DNA of 64,000 bases. Origin: Ohtaekwangia kribbensis. Lineage in GTDB: Bacteria > Bacteroidota > Bacteroidia > Cytophagales > Cyclobacteriaceae. Under the pieces are notes generated by a model. It was not told the origin of the DNA. It saw only the letters and a program-made list of their open reading frames with translations, and did not search any database. Location: NCBI RefSeq assembly GCF_042676245.1, contig NZ_JBHTKA010000001.1, positions 1,488,001 through 1,552,000 of the forward strand, written 5' to 3'. Both the position numbers and the translations under genes were made by a program. Position 1 is the first letter of the stretch. Each line of letters starts with the position of its first letter. Shown one piece after another: positions 25,596 through 34,312 of the stretch.

Positions 25596-27440
25596 ATGCA
25601 AAAAACACCCCCATTTTTTATGAGAAATCCATATGTATCCATGCTCAAAACGGCATGGAAGTATGCGCGCCACGAGAAGAAACGATTTGTATTGATATAC
25701 TCGATGTTTGTTGTCTCAAACATCATTGTCGCGATCAACCCACTTTTTTACGGCTGGTTTGTCAATGCGCTTCAGCAAAACACTCAAGCAGTTTTAGAAG
25801 TGGGCTGGATGTATGCCGGAGGCTTCATTGGACTTCGTCTGCTAGAATGGGCCTTTCACGGTCCGGCTCGCGTTATGGAGCGTAAGCTTGCCTTTGGCAT
25901 TGCCCGTAACTACGTAGAGGAATTATATCATAAAGTTTTACACTTGCCTGTAAAGTGGCACCAGGATCACCACAGCGGTGCCACGATCAATCGCCTGCGC
26001 AAATCGCATGAGGCGCTTCGTGATTTCTTCCAGAACGGTTTCATCTACATGTACTCTTTTGGCAAGTTTTTCTTTTCGTTCAGTGCAATGCTTTACTTTT
26101 CGCCTCTGTTCGGAACGATCGGCATTGCACTCGGAGCTATCACGGTATTCATCATCATTAAATTCGACAAGCCTTTCATTGCCAGTCAGCGCGAGGTAAC
26201 CGAACGCGAGCATGAGGTTTCTTCCACGCTGTTCGACAGTCTTTCCAACATCATTACGGTTATAACACTGCGTCTTGAGAAGCGGATTCAGAAAAGCTTT
26301 ATGGAGAAGCTTATGAAAGTTTTTCCTCCGTTCAAACGTAATGTTACCATCAATGAATGGAAATGGTTTATCGCGCAGATGATGGTGGGACTTATCTATG
26401 CCGTTACAACCATTGGTTATTTATACCAGCACTATACTCCGGGTGAAACACTATATATCGGTGGTCTCGTAATTCTGTTGGGATATGTGAATCAGTTTAC
26501 AAGTGTGTTTAACGATATAGCATCGCACTATACGCAGATTACGAAGTATGATGTAGAGATCCAGAATTCACGCGAGCTGGAAAAAGCGTATGACGAGTTT
26601 CACCACGTTCGCGAAGAACGTCATTTACCGAAAGACTGGAAACAGATTGAAATACAAAGCCTCAACTTCGAGCGCAGTGAAAAAGCGGGCGACAGAACTC
26701 CTACCGGGTTGAAAGACCTGGATATGCGCATAAAAAGAGGCGAACGCATTGCCTTGATCGGTGAAAGCGGAAGTGGCAAGAGTACATTACTCTCACTGCT
26801 GCGCGGACTATATACTCCGAAAGAAGGATCACGCGTATACACTGACAACGGTGTGGCCAGTGATTTCGACAGCATTGCCAATGCTGTAACGCTGTTTCCT
26901 CAGGAACCGGAAATTTTTGAAAACACAATTCTGTATAATATAACACTCGGACTCCCCTTCTCTGAACAGGAAGTGATGGAAGTGTGCGAGGCTGCACACT
27001 TTGCTGATGTGATCAACAAACTTCCGCAGGGACTTGAGACACACATCAAGGAGAAAGGAGTAAATCTTTCGGGTGGACAGAAGCAGCGTTTAGCACTGGC
27101 CCGTGGTATACTCGCGGCACGCAGCAGCAGCATTGTATTGCTGGATGAGCCTACCAGCAGCGTTGATCCGCGAACGGAGAATTGGATCTATGCAAACCTG
27201 TTCAAGGCATTCAAGAAGAAAGCGGTTATATCGTCCTTGCACAGACTTCATTTACTTACGAAGTTCGACTATATCTATATTCTGAGAAACGGTTCTGTTA
27301 TAGCCGAAGGAACGTTTGATGAACTGAAGCGTACGAGCCTCGTGTTTAAAGAACTTTGGGAGCACCAGGTAGCGGAAAGTGCTGAGGAATCTGCTTCTGT
27401 TGAAAAAGATTCAGCCCAGCAACTTCCGGTTGCCCTGTAA
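25596..27440 (+). CDS. ABC exporter, fused permease and ATPase
   Basis: This 614-residue half-transporter has about six membrane helices in the first 320 residues (YSMFVVSNIIVAINPLFYGWF, FFFSFSAMLYFSPLFG, WFIAQMMVGLIYAVTTIGYL) and a C-terminal nucleotide-binding domain. Walker A is GESGSGKST, the signature is LSGGQKQRLALARG, Walker B is IVLLDEPTSS, and the switch His is in SSLHRLHLL. It would work as a homodimer exporting lipids, peptides or drugs. ATG 25596 is used; a second ATG at 25620 (MRNPYVSM) is equally plausible. It stands alone with no partner half-transporter. Confidence 0.9.
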   Translation: MQKTPPFFMRNPYVSMLKTAWKYARHEKKRFVLIYSMFVVSNIIVAINPLFYGWFVNALQQNTQAVLEVGWMYAGGFIGLRLLEWAFHGPARVMERKLAFGIARNYVEELYHKVLHLPVKWHQDHHSGATINRLRKSHEALRDFFQNGFIYMYSFGKFFFSFSAMLYFSPLFGTIGIALGAITVFIIIKFDKPFIASQREVTEREHEVSSTLFDSLSNIITVITLRLEKRIQKSFMEKLMKVFPPFKRNVTINEWKWFIAQMMVGLIYAVTTIGYLYQHYTPGETLYIGGLVILLGYVNQFTSVFNDIASHYTQITKYDVEIQNSRELEKAYDEFHHVREERHLPKDWKQIEIQSLNFERSEKAGDRTPTGLKDLDMRIKRGERIALIGESGSGKSTLLSLLRGLYTPKEGSRVYTDNGVASDFDSIANAVTLFPQEPEIFENTILYNITLGLPFSEQEVMEVCEAAHFADVINKLPQGLETHIKEKGVNLSGGQKQRLALARGILAARSSSIVLLDEPTSSVDPRTENWIYANLFKAFKKKAVISSLHRLHLLTKFDYIYILRNGSVIAEGTFDELKRTSLVFKELWEHQVAESAEESASVEKDSAQQLPVAL

Positions 27441-27475
27441 AAAATCAAAATATAGTCTCAACGGGATTCAACGAA

Positions 27476-27934
27476 TCAATAGCGGTTCGTTGAGTCTTCT
27501 TCCAGATTCTCTTTATCATCGCCTCCCAGACTATAGGAGTTATTTTCTTCATCTTCTGAACCGATCATTTCATTTCGATCATCGAGTTCACTGCCTGGTA
27601 TATCCAGGTCACGTGCTGTAAAATCTACCGGCCACTTTCGGTGCTTCAGCTGTTCATCATCCCCCATGTCCAGGCTCAGATCCCGCGGGCCCAACGCCTC
27701 CTTGTCTTCGTTGGTAAGATTTGATTCATTATCCAATGGACGCGGTGTATCCTGCACAGCCTCTGCCGAAGTTGCTCTTGATAAACTTAGATTGTCCAAA
27801 TCAACATGAACGCGTTCAGCATCATTTACCGGGTTCATGATATCTTCACTGGGCGGGTATTCGCCCGGAAGTTTTTTATCTGCTTTCGTTTTACTTGTCT
27901 TACTTGCAGCATTTCCTTTATTACTCTTTCTCAT
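27476..27934 (-). CDS. Acidic disordered conserved protein
   Basis: This 152-residue protein has a basic N-terminus (MRKSNKGNAASKTSKTKADKK) followed by a long acidic, low-hydrophobicity region (SELDDRNEMIGSEDEENNSYSLGGDDKENLEED). I recall a conserved family in Cytophagales and Chitinophagales with the elements DDEQLKHR, DLDIPGSELDD and SEDEENNSYS, all present here, but with no known function. It has no signal peptide and no membrane helix. It converges with the ABC exporter (35 bases apart). Confidence 0.75.
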   Translation of the reverse strand: MRKSNKGNAASKTSKTKADKKLPGEYPPSEDIMNPVNDAERVHVDLDNLSLSRATSAEAVQDTPRPLDNESNLTNEDKEALGPRDLSLDMGDDEQLKHRKWPVDFTARDLDIPGSELDDRNEMIGSEDEENNSYSLGGDDKENLEEDSTNRY

Positions 27935-27945
27935 AGCTGTTTACT

Positions 27946-28069
27946 TTAAAGGTTTGTCAATTGAACTTTCTTGCCTGTATGTGCGGCTTCATATATAGCC
28001 ATCAGTATCTTTACATCGCGCAAGCCCATCTCACCACTTTACTTTCTTCTTTTGCAATACACAGCTGGT
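27946..28069 (-). pseudogene. Remnant of a Gfo/Idh/MocA gene C-terminus
   Basis: On the minus strand the last 29 codons before the TAA at 27946 read SGEMGLRDVKILMAIYEAAHTGKKVQLTNL, the standard end of a Gfo/Idh/MocA oxidoreductase. Upstream the homology continues only in another frame (CIAKEESK), implying a one-base indel near 28037, and then fades. There is no start and no remaining catalytic domain. It is a decayed gene tail left between the disordered protein gene and the arginine operon. Confidence 0.6.
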
Positions 28070-28255
28070 GAAGTTATATGCCCGCAAAATTCATACAGCG
28101 TGGGTTAATACACCTGAAAAAGGTAAAAACCATGCCTATGCCTTTACAAGCGTTATTTTGCGGGTAATGGAACCTATCGTAACGCACTGCAACGGCTGGT
28201 AAAATCGATGATTAAATTCTACACAGCACCAAAAAGGAATAACGGATGGAAATAA

Positions 28256-28288
28256 AAAAAGAGTACTACGTGTTTTCACGTGTACTCT
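28256..28288 (-). terminator. Intrinsic terminator of the arginine operon
   Basis: Read on the minus strand, GAGTACACGTG and CACGTAGTACTC form a long stem (one bulge) with loop AAAA, followed by a run of seven T. It starts 25 bases after the argH stop. Confidence 0.92.
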
Positions 28289-28312
28289 CTCTGTAAATGA
28301 GTTTATCGTACG

Positions 28313-29644
28313 TTAGTCGATCAGTTTTTCTACGGCTTGCTCAGCGTCTGCAAATTGAAAAGACTCCAATGCGCGACTCATCATTTTGTTGATCTCCGGA
28401 AGATTAAGATTTCCTATACTTCCTTCGTGCGTGTGATCAACAGTTGTCTGAGGCTGATATTTACCTTGCTCAATATCAAGTCCTATTTTCTTATAGGCAT
28501 CACGGAACGGAACACCCGATAATACCAGGCGATTTACTTCCTCGACACTGAACAGGAATTTATACTTTTCATCAGCCAGTATATTCTCTTTTACGGTGAT
28601 GTTAGAGAGCATGAGGTGCGCCATACGCAAACACTCTTTCAACCGTTGAATGGCCGGGAAAAGAATTTCTTTCAGCAATTGCATATCGCGATGATAGCCG
28701 GAAGGAAGATTCGCCAATGACAACGCTATATCATTCGGAAGTGCAGTCAACTGGTTGCAACGCGCGCGAATCAACTCGAACACATCCGGATTTTTCTTAT
28801 GTGGCATGATGCTCGAACCGGTTGTGAGTTCATCCGGAAAACTGATAAAGCCAAAGTTCTGATTCAGGAACAAGCAGGCATCCATCGAAAGTTTACCCAG
28901 CGTGGAAGCTATATTGGATAATGCCGAAGCAACAATACGTTCTGTTTTACCACGGCCCATCTGCGCATATACTACATTGTAGTTAAGATCTTCAAAGCCC
29001 AGGAGCTGTGTAGTCATCGTACGATTCAGCGGGAATGATGAACCGTATCCGGCAGCTGAACCCAGCGGATTTTTATTCACGATCTTGTAAGCAGCCTGCA
29101 GGGTAATGATGTCATCAACCAGGCTTTCTGCATACGCGCCAAACCAAAGCCCGAACGATGAAGGCATCGCTAACTGAAGATGCGTATAGCCCGGTACCAA
29201 ATGATTTTTATAGGCATTACTCTGCTCGATCAGCAGATCAAAGAAGTGTTTTACTTCTGTAGTCACTTCTTTTATTTCATGGCGCAGGTATAGTTTAATA
29301 TCAACCAACACCTGGTCGTTACGCGAGCGACCGCTGTGAATTTTTTTACCTACATCACCGAGTTTGCGCGTAAGCTCAAGTTCAACCTGCGAGTGTATAT
29401 CTTCAACACCATCTTCTACCTTGAAGTCGCCTTGCTGAATGCGTTTGTATATATTCTTCAGTTCGGCAGACAAGATTGCAAGTTCATTTTTTTCAAGCAG
29501 TCCGATTGATTCAAGCATCGTAATGTGAGCGAGTGATCCCTGTACATCAAACGGAGCCAGGAACATATCCATCTCCTGATCTCTGCCCACTGTAAATTTT
29601 TCTACTTCCTTGAGCGATGCTTTATCTTTTTGCCAGAGCTTCAT
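28313..29644 (-). CDS. argH: Argininosuccinate lyase
   Basis: This 443-residue fumarase/aspartase-superfamily enzyme splits argininosuccinate into arginine and fumarate, the last step of arginine synthesis. The superfamily signature loop is GSSIMPHKKNPD with the catalytic Ser. DIHSQVELELTRKLG and SGRSRNDQV in the N-terminal half and PGYTHLQLAMPSS around the middle are the other conserved stretches. It is the last gene of the arginine operon, 12 bases after the isochorismatase-fold gene, and is followed by a strong terminator. Confidence 0.97.
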   Translation of the reverse strand: MKLWQKDKASLKEVEKFTVGRDQEMDMFLAPFDVQGSLAHITMLESIGLLEKNELAILSAELKNIYKRIQQGDFKVEDGVEDIHSQVELELTRKLGDVGKKIHSGRSRNDQVLVDIKLYLRHEIKEVTTEVKHFFDLLIEQSNAYKNHLVPGYTHLQLAMPSSFGLWFGAYAESLVDDIITLQAAYKIVNKNPLGSAAGYGSSFPLNRTMTTQLLGFEDLNYNVVYAQMGRGKTERIVASALSNIASTLGKLSMDACLFLNQNFGFISFPDELTTGSSIMPHKKNPDVFELIRARCNQLTALPNDIALSLANLPSGYHRDMQLLKEILFPAIQRLKECLRMAHLMLSNITVKENILADEKYKFLFSVEEVNRLVLSGVPFRDAYKKIGLDIEQGKYQPQTTVDHTHEGSIGNLNLPEINKMMSRALESFQFADAEQAVEKLID

Positions 29645-29656
29645 GAACTGAAATTT

Positions 29657-30229
29657 TTAGATCGGTTGATTTGCTGATATATACTGTAACACTTCTGCTG
29701 TTGTAGCTATAGAAGCGTATTCATCTTTTAAGTGCGCCAATGACAAGGCGTGTACCAGGTATGCCGGATATATAGTTCCGTCAATGCCTTGTTTATCAAA
29801 TGCAGCTGTAGCATCTGTGACTACTGTTGTTTTAAAACCCAGATCGCCTGCCATGCGTGCTGTTGCCTCCACCGAGTTGTTGGTTACAAAACCAGTGATC
29901 ACAACTTCGGAAACACGATGATCTGTTAATGTCTGCTGTAAACTGGTACCGATAAAAGCATTGGTAACTGATTTCTTAAAAACGTTATCGTTAACAAAGG
30001 GCTTCACGATATCTTTGAAGTCGTTGCCTGCATATCCGGGTCGGAAGGGTGATACGTTTGAGACAGAGCAATGCTGAACGAACATCACCGGAAAATTTTT
30101 ATCGCGCCACGCCCTCAGCAGATATACTATATTTTCTTCGGCCTGCGGGTTATTGCGATTTCCTCCCCAATGCCCGGCTTCGTCAATACCTTTCTGTACA
30201 TCAATCACGATCAGAGCCGGCTGCTTCAT
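29657..30229 (-). CDS. Isochorismatase-fold hydrolase with Ser at the Cys position
   Basis: This 190-residue protein of the isochorismatase-like superfamily shows Asp10 in LIVIDVQKG and Lys86 in NDNVFKKSVTNAF, two of the three usual catalytic residues. The nucleophilic Cys of the cysteine-hydrolase branch is replaced by Ser119 in ITGFVTNNSVEATARMAG. It is inserted between argE (2 bases) and argH (12 bases) and is surely co-transcribed with them. Such proteins hydrolyse amides, ureides or isochorismate. A role in trimming an arginine-pathway intermediate or by-product is conceivable but unproven. Confidence 0.85.
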   Translation of the reverse strand: MKQPALIVIDVQKGIDEAGHWGGNRNNPQAEENIVYLLRAWRDKNFPVMFVQHCSVSNVSPFRPGYAGNDFKDIVKPFVNDNVFKKSVTNAFIGTSLQQTLTDHRVSEVVITGFVTNNSVEATARMAGDLGFKTTVVTDATAAFDKQGIDGTIYPAYLVHALSLAHLKDEYASIATTAEVLQYISANQPI

Positions 30230-30231
30230 GC

Positions 30232-31290
30232 CTACAGGATCACTTCGTTAAGCACTTTGATATAGGTATCTATCCCCTGCCGGATTTCATCGGCATAGAT
30301 AAACTCATCGGCTGTATGCGAACGAGCCGAATCGCCTGGCCCCATTTTTACAGACGGAGTCGGGATAAGCGCCTGATCAGATGTAGTAGGCGAACCATAG
30401 CGGTTTATACCGAGCTTGATGGCTGCCTGTACCAATGGGTGTTCATCCGCTATACCGGAAGGGCGCATGCGCATGGAGCGCGGTGATACTTCACTCTTTA
30501 CGTTCTGTTTAATAACCGCGAGTAATTCTTCCAATGTATAGGCATCCGTCACCCGAACGTCTACAGTATAGTGACATTCAGCCGGCACAACGTTGTGTTG
30601 CTTACCTGCATTTATGATCGTTACCGTCATCTTGATCGGTCCGAGTGTTTGAGACACGACCGGGAATCTATAGTTCCGGAACCACTCTATATCCGGCAAT
30701 GCTTCATATATAGCATTGATGCCTTCTTCGCGTGCTGCATGACCAGCTTTGCCGCGTGCTATGCAATCCAGCACCATCAGTCCTTTTTCTGCGGTAGCCA
30801 TCTGGCATAGCGTAGGCTCACCTACGATAGCAAAGTCAACCGGTGGTAGTGAAGACCATATACTTTCAACTCCACCCGTTCCTGAAATTTCTTCTTCCGC
30901 TGTAGCCGCGAGCATCACATTATATTTCAGGTTCTGCTGCGGATAGTAATGTAAAAATGTAGCGATCAACGATACGAGCGGTCCACCGGCATCATTGCTG
31001 CCTAAACCAAATAATTTCCCATCGATGATCTCGGGTTTGAATGGATCGCGTGTATACTGCGGATTGGGTTTAACTGTGTCGTGATGTGAGTTTAATAACA
31101 CGGTGGGTTTTGCCGGATCAAAGTATTGATTTTTTACCCATACATTGTTGCCTTTGCGATAGGAATGAACGCGTTCCTTCTCAAAGAACTCTTCCAATAC
31201 CGAAGCTACCTCATCTTCTTCCTTGCTGAACGAAGGAATAGCGATGAGCTTAATCAGCAGATTGGTAGCCTTTTCGTATAATGAATCCAT
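30232..31290 (-). CDS. argE: N-acyl-citrulline/ornithine deacylase (ArgE-like)
   Basis: This 352-residue M20 family metallohydrolase has zinc ligands in NSHHDTV, GSNDAGGP and AATAEEEISG (Glu-Glu pair), plus GEPT and the terminal GPGDSARSHTADEFI with the last His. In the Bacteroidota route the acyl group is removed after carbamoylation, so the physiological substrate should be N-succinyl- or N-acetyl-citrulline. It sits between argB and the isochorismatase-fold gene. The upstream 92-base spacer to argB carries a family B repeat. Confidence 0.93.
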   Translation of the reverse strand: MDSLYEKATNLLIKLIAIPSFSKEEDEVASVLEEFFEKERVHSYRKGNNVWVKNQYFDPAKPTVLLNSHHDTVKPNPQYTRDPFKPEIIDGKLFGLGSNDAGGPLVSLIATFLHYYPQQNLKYNVMLAATAEEEISGTGGVESIWSSLPPVDFAIVGEPTLCQMATAEKGLMVLDCIARGKAGHAAREEGINAIYEALPDIEWFRNYRFPVVSQTLGPIKMTVTIINAGKQHNVVPAECHYTVDVRVTDAYTLEELLAVIKQNVKSEVSPRSMRMRPSGIADEHPLVQAAIKLGINRYGSPTTSDQALIPTPSVKMGPGDSARSHTADEFIYADEIRQGIDTYIKVLNEVIL

Positions 31291-31296
31291 AGTTTA

Positions 31297-31330
31297 GTTA
31301 GCTTCGAGCTATGAGCTTTAAGCTTCGAGA
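31297..31330. repeat. Family B repeat between argB and argE
   Basis: TTAGCTTCGAGCTATGAGCTTTAAGCTTCGAG shows tandem, self-complementary AGCT/GAGC units. It occupies one of the few open spacers within the arginine operon. Confidence 0.6.
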
Positions 31331-31382
31331 CATTACCCTTCCTTCTTCTTCACATTTCCCGAAGCGTTGCCCGCTCTGGCCT

Positions 31383-32171
31383 TTATAAAGTTATCAAAGT
31401 TCCTTCTGTTACCTGTCCTGTATTCTTCAACAGGTCTTTCGCTTCTCCGATCAACACTTCTTTTACACCTGTCTGTATAGCCGCGTAAGCATTTTCAAGC
31501 TTCGGCAGTATACCATCGGCAAATATACCTTGCGGCAACAGTTCATCGTAACGTTTCTTCGGCAAGTGGGTTATTACAGAGCCCTGATTGTTCACATCCA
31601 TCAATACGCCTTTCTTCTCGAAACAGAAGATCAGTCGTACATCAAAATGTTTACTGAGCGCTACGGCCAATACCGAAGCTATTGTATCGGCATTGGTATT
31701 CAGTATTGAACCATCGGCATGCGTAAGCGGTGCGAAGATGGGCACTACATTTTGCTGTAACAGGAAATATAGCAGTGCCGTGTTAACACCCTCTGCTTTT
31801 ATATCGCCTACAAAACCATAGTCTATATCTTTTACCGGGCGCTTCACGGCCTTGATCAGATTACCATCGGCACCGGTAACGCCCATCGCGTTGCAACTCA
31901 AGGTTTGCAGAGTTGCTACGATTTGCTTGTTCACCAAACCACCGTATACCATGGTAACAACGTCCAGCGTTTGCGCATCGGTAATTCTGCGCCCATTAAT
32001 ATACTTTGATTCTATACCGAGCTGATCGCCAAGTTTAGTCGCGATCTTTCCGCCACCGTGAATCAATATCTTCGGTTCCTTAATCGATGCAAAATCTTTC
32101 AGAAAAGAATTTAACGCTGCCGGGTTATCCAGTACGTTACCTCCTATCTTGATGATGAAAAGTTTATTCAT
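31383..32171 (-). CDS. argB: N-acylglutamate kinase
   Basis: This 262-residue amino-acid kinase phosphorylates the gamma-carboxyl of N-acetyl- or N-succinylglutamate. Conserved segments are IIKIGGNVLDN with the phosphate-binding Lys, ILIHGGGKIATKLG, the substrate-site region GRRITDAQTLDVV, VTGADGNL, and NTNADTIASVLAVALS near the ATP site. It lacks the long N-terminal helix of arginine-sensitive hexameric kinases, so strong feedback inhibition by arginine is less likely. Eleven bases separate it from argF'. Confidence 0.95.
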   Translation of the reverse strand: MNKLFIIKIGGNVLDNPAALNSFLKDFASIKEPKILIHGGGKIATKLGDQLGIESKYINGRRITDAQTLDVVTMVYGGLVNKQIVATLQTLSCNAMGVTGADGNLIKAVKRPVKDIDYGFVGDIKAEGVNTALLYFLLQQNVVPIFAPLTHADGSILNTNADTIASVLAVALSKHFDVRLIFCFEKKGVLMDVNNQGSVITHLPKKRYDELLPQGIFADGILPKLENAYAAIQTGVKEVLIGEAKDLLKNTGQVTEGTLITL

Positions 32172-32182
32172 GAACCGTTCGC

Positions 32183-33142
32183 TTATTTAGTTTTAGCCGA
32201 GAGTAATTCGTGCAGTACAGTTTGCGCTGCCCACACGCGATTGGAAGCCTGTTGTGTTACTACACTGTTAGGTCCATCCAATATCTCATCGCTCAATTCC
32301 ACGTTACGTCTTACCGGGAGACAGTGCATTACCTTCGCGTTGTTAGTAAGCTTCAGCTTTTCATTGGTGAGCATCCACGAAGGATCGTTGCAGTATATTC
32401 TTCCATAATCAGTATATGTACTCCAATTCTTTACATATACAAAATCAGCATCCTTTAATGCTTTCTGCTGATCGAGTTCAATGGCAGCACCTTTGGTGAA
32501 TTTCTCATCGAGCTCGTAATCTTCCGGGTGTGTGATCACAAAATCAGATTCACCCCATGCATTGATCCACTGCGAAAAACTGTTCGCTACACATTGAGGC
32601 AATGCCTTTACATGCGGAGCCCATGTGAGTACGATCTTCGGTTTACGTTTCTCCTTGAAAGTCTCCTGTATCGTAATAACATCCGTAAGACTTTGCAGCG
32701 GATGGAGTGTTGCACTCTCCAGGCTCAGCACGGGTATACCGGCATACTTGATAAACTGGTTGATATATAGTTCGCTATAATCATCCACTTTATTCTGCAG
32801 CGATGGAAACGTACGGATACCGAGTACATCAAAATATTTACCCATGATCGGTGCGGCATCTTTCACGTGCTCCACCGTATTACCACTCATGATGGCTTCA
32901 TCTTCAAACTCAAGCGCCCATCCATCCTGACCAACGTTGAACACGATCACCTTCATGCCTAAATTTTCGGCCGCGATCTGCGTACTTAAACGGGTACGCA
33001 TGCTGGGGTTGAGAAATAACAAGCCAATCCGTTTGTTCTGTCCCAGGGCCTGGTTTTTCAGCGGGTTAGCTTTGAAGTCAAGGGCCTTTGCAACCAGACC
33101 GTTGATGTCGCTTACATCATTGACGGAAATAAAATTCTTCAT
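32183..33142 (-). CDS. argF': N-succinyl/N-acetyl-ornithine carbamoyltransferase
   Basis: This 319-residue transcarbamylase transfers the carbamoyl group to an acylated ornithine. The carbamoyl-phosphate motif is the variant FLNPSMRTRLS of this subfamily, followed by HPLQSLTD and the C-terminal HCLPVRRNVELSDEI. The residue that discriminates acetyl from succinyl substrates (Glu92 in the Xanthomonas acetyl enzyme, Pro90 in the Bacteroides succinyl enzyme) is Val90 here, in SGNTVEHVKDA. Val at this site was reported to convert the acetyl enzyme to a succinyl one, so N-succinylornithine is the better prediction. Its start overlaps the argD stop by four bases. Confidence 0.95.
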   Translation of the reverse strand: MKNFISVNDVSDINGLVAKALDFKANPLKNQALGQNKRIGLLFLNPSMRTRLSTQIAAENLGMKVIVFNVGQDGWALEFEDEAIMSGNTVEHVKDAAPIMGKYFDVLGIRTFPSLQNKVDDYSELYINQFIKYAGIPVLSLESATLHPLQSLTDVITIQETFKEKRKPKIVLTWAPHVKALPQCVANSFSQWINAWGESDFVITHPEDYELDEKFTKGAAIELDQQKALKDADFVYVKNWSTYTDYGRIYCNDPSWMLTNEKLKLTNNAKVMHCLPVRRNVELSDEILDGPNSVVTQQASNRVWAAQTVLHELLSAKTK

Positions 33143-34260
33143 TTCAATTCTTCAGTCAGTGCCGTTATAAATATATCTGCTTCCTGTGTGGTTAATGTTA
33201 ACGAAGGCAGCAAGCGTATGGTATTGGGCTTGGCCTCGCCTGTAAATATCTTATGTTTCTGCAAAAGATCGTTGCGCACACTCTTCTTCTCTTCCGGCAA
33301 ATCAAAGCCTATCATCAAACCTCTGCCGCGCACATCTTTTAATATACTATATGTCTTCAACTTCGCGATGAGGTATTCGCCTTGCATCGCTGCGTTGTGA
33401 ATGAGATTTTCCTTCTCCATGACTTCCAGCACCGCGAGCCCGGCTACAGAAGCAAGATAAGCACCTCCGAACGTTGTGCCAAGCATACCCGCCCATGGTT
33501 TTATATCCGGGTGAATCAACACACCACCAATCGGAAATCCGTTACCCATACCTTTTGCTGTGGTGATCAGATGCGGTCTTACACCGGCATGCTGATGCGC
33601 GAAGAATTTTCCGGTTCTTCCATAGCCACTCTGAATTTCATCAAGTATAAACAGCGAGCCGTTTTCTTTACATTTCTTTTCGAGGTGTTGCAGGAATGAG
33701 TCATCTGGTAATTGTATACCACCAACACCTTGTATACCTTCAATAATTACCGCAGCAACAGTGTTGTCCAATGCAGCATCGAAGGCGGCTTCATCGTTCA
33801 TCGGTACAAACACAATATCATGTCCTGCGTTGAACGGTGCCACGATCTTCGGATTATCGGTAGCCGCTACAGCACCGGATGTTCTTCCGTGAAAAGCTTT
33901 CTTGAAGGCAATAACTTTTTTACGCCCTGTAACAAACGAAGCAAGCTTCAGCGCATTCTCATTTGCTTCGGCACCAGAGTTACATAGAAAAAGCTGATAG
34001 TCCGCATAGCCCGACAGTTGTCCTAATTTTTCAGCGAGTCGCTCCTGTATCGGGTTCTGAACACTGTTGGAGTAGAAAGCGATCTTGCTTAACTGATCCG
34101 AAAGTGTTTTTACATAATGAGGATGCGAGTGCCCTATAGAGATTACCGCATGGCCTCCATACAAATCGAGATACTTCTCGCCCTTGTCATCCCAAAGCCA
34201 TGAGCCCTGCGCTTTAGCAGGTGTTATATTGAATAGCGGGTATACGTCAAATAGTTTCAT
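33139..34260 (-). CDS. argD: N-acylornithine aminotransferase
   Basis: This 373-residue class III PLP-dependent aminotransferase converts N-acyl-glutamate semialdehyde to N-acylornithine. The PLP Lys is in ITTAKGMGNGFPIGG, the aspartate motif is FILDEIQSGYGRTGKF, and cofactor phosphate contacts are in NSGAEANENALKLA. It overlaps argF' by four bases, an ATGA-type junction that suggests translational coupling of the two steps acting on acylornithine. Confidence 0.95.
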   Translation of the reverse strand: MKLFDVYPLFNITPAKAQGSWLWDDKGEKYLDLYGGHAVISIGHSHPHYVKTLSDQLSKIAFYSNSVQNPIQERLAEKLGQLSGYADYQLFLCNSGAEANENALKLASFVTGRKKVIAFKKAFHGRTSGAVAATDNPKIVAPFNAGHDIVFVPMNDEAAFDAALDNTVAAVIIEGIQGVGGIQLPDDSFLQHLEKKCKENGSLFILDEIQSGYGRTGKFFAHQHAGVRPHLITTAKGMGNGFPIGGVLIHPDIKPWAGMLGTTFGGAYLASVAGLAVLEVMEKENLIHNAAMQGEYLIAKLKTYSILKDVRGRGLMIGFDLPEEKKSVRNDLLQKHKIFTGEAKPNTIRLLPSLTLTTQEADIFITALTEELK

Positions 34261-34265
34261 TTTTT

Positions 34266-34297
34266 TAGCTGCTGGCTGCGAGCTATTAGCTGCCAGC
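34266..34297. repeat. Family B repeat between argC and argD
   Basis: AGCTGCTGGCTGCGAGCTATTAGCTGCCAGC is self-complementary and built from AGCTG/GAGCT units. It occupies most of the 52-base spacer. Confidence 0.6.
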
Positions 34298-34312
34298 CTG
34301 ATTGGGTTAATT

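Noticed and set aside
28100..28230. Possible coding remnant (frame reading NTPEKGKNHAYAFTSVILR)
   Set aside because: It is short, has no recognised family and alternative frames are equally open; left unannotated.
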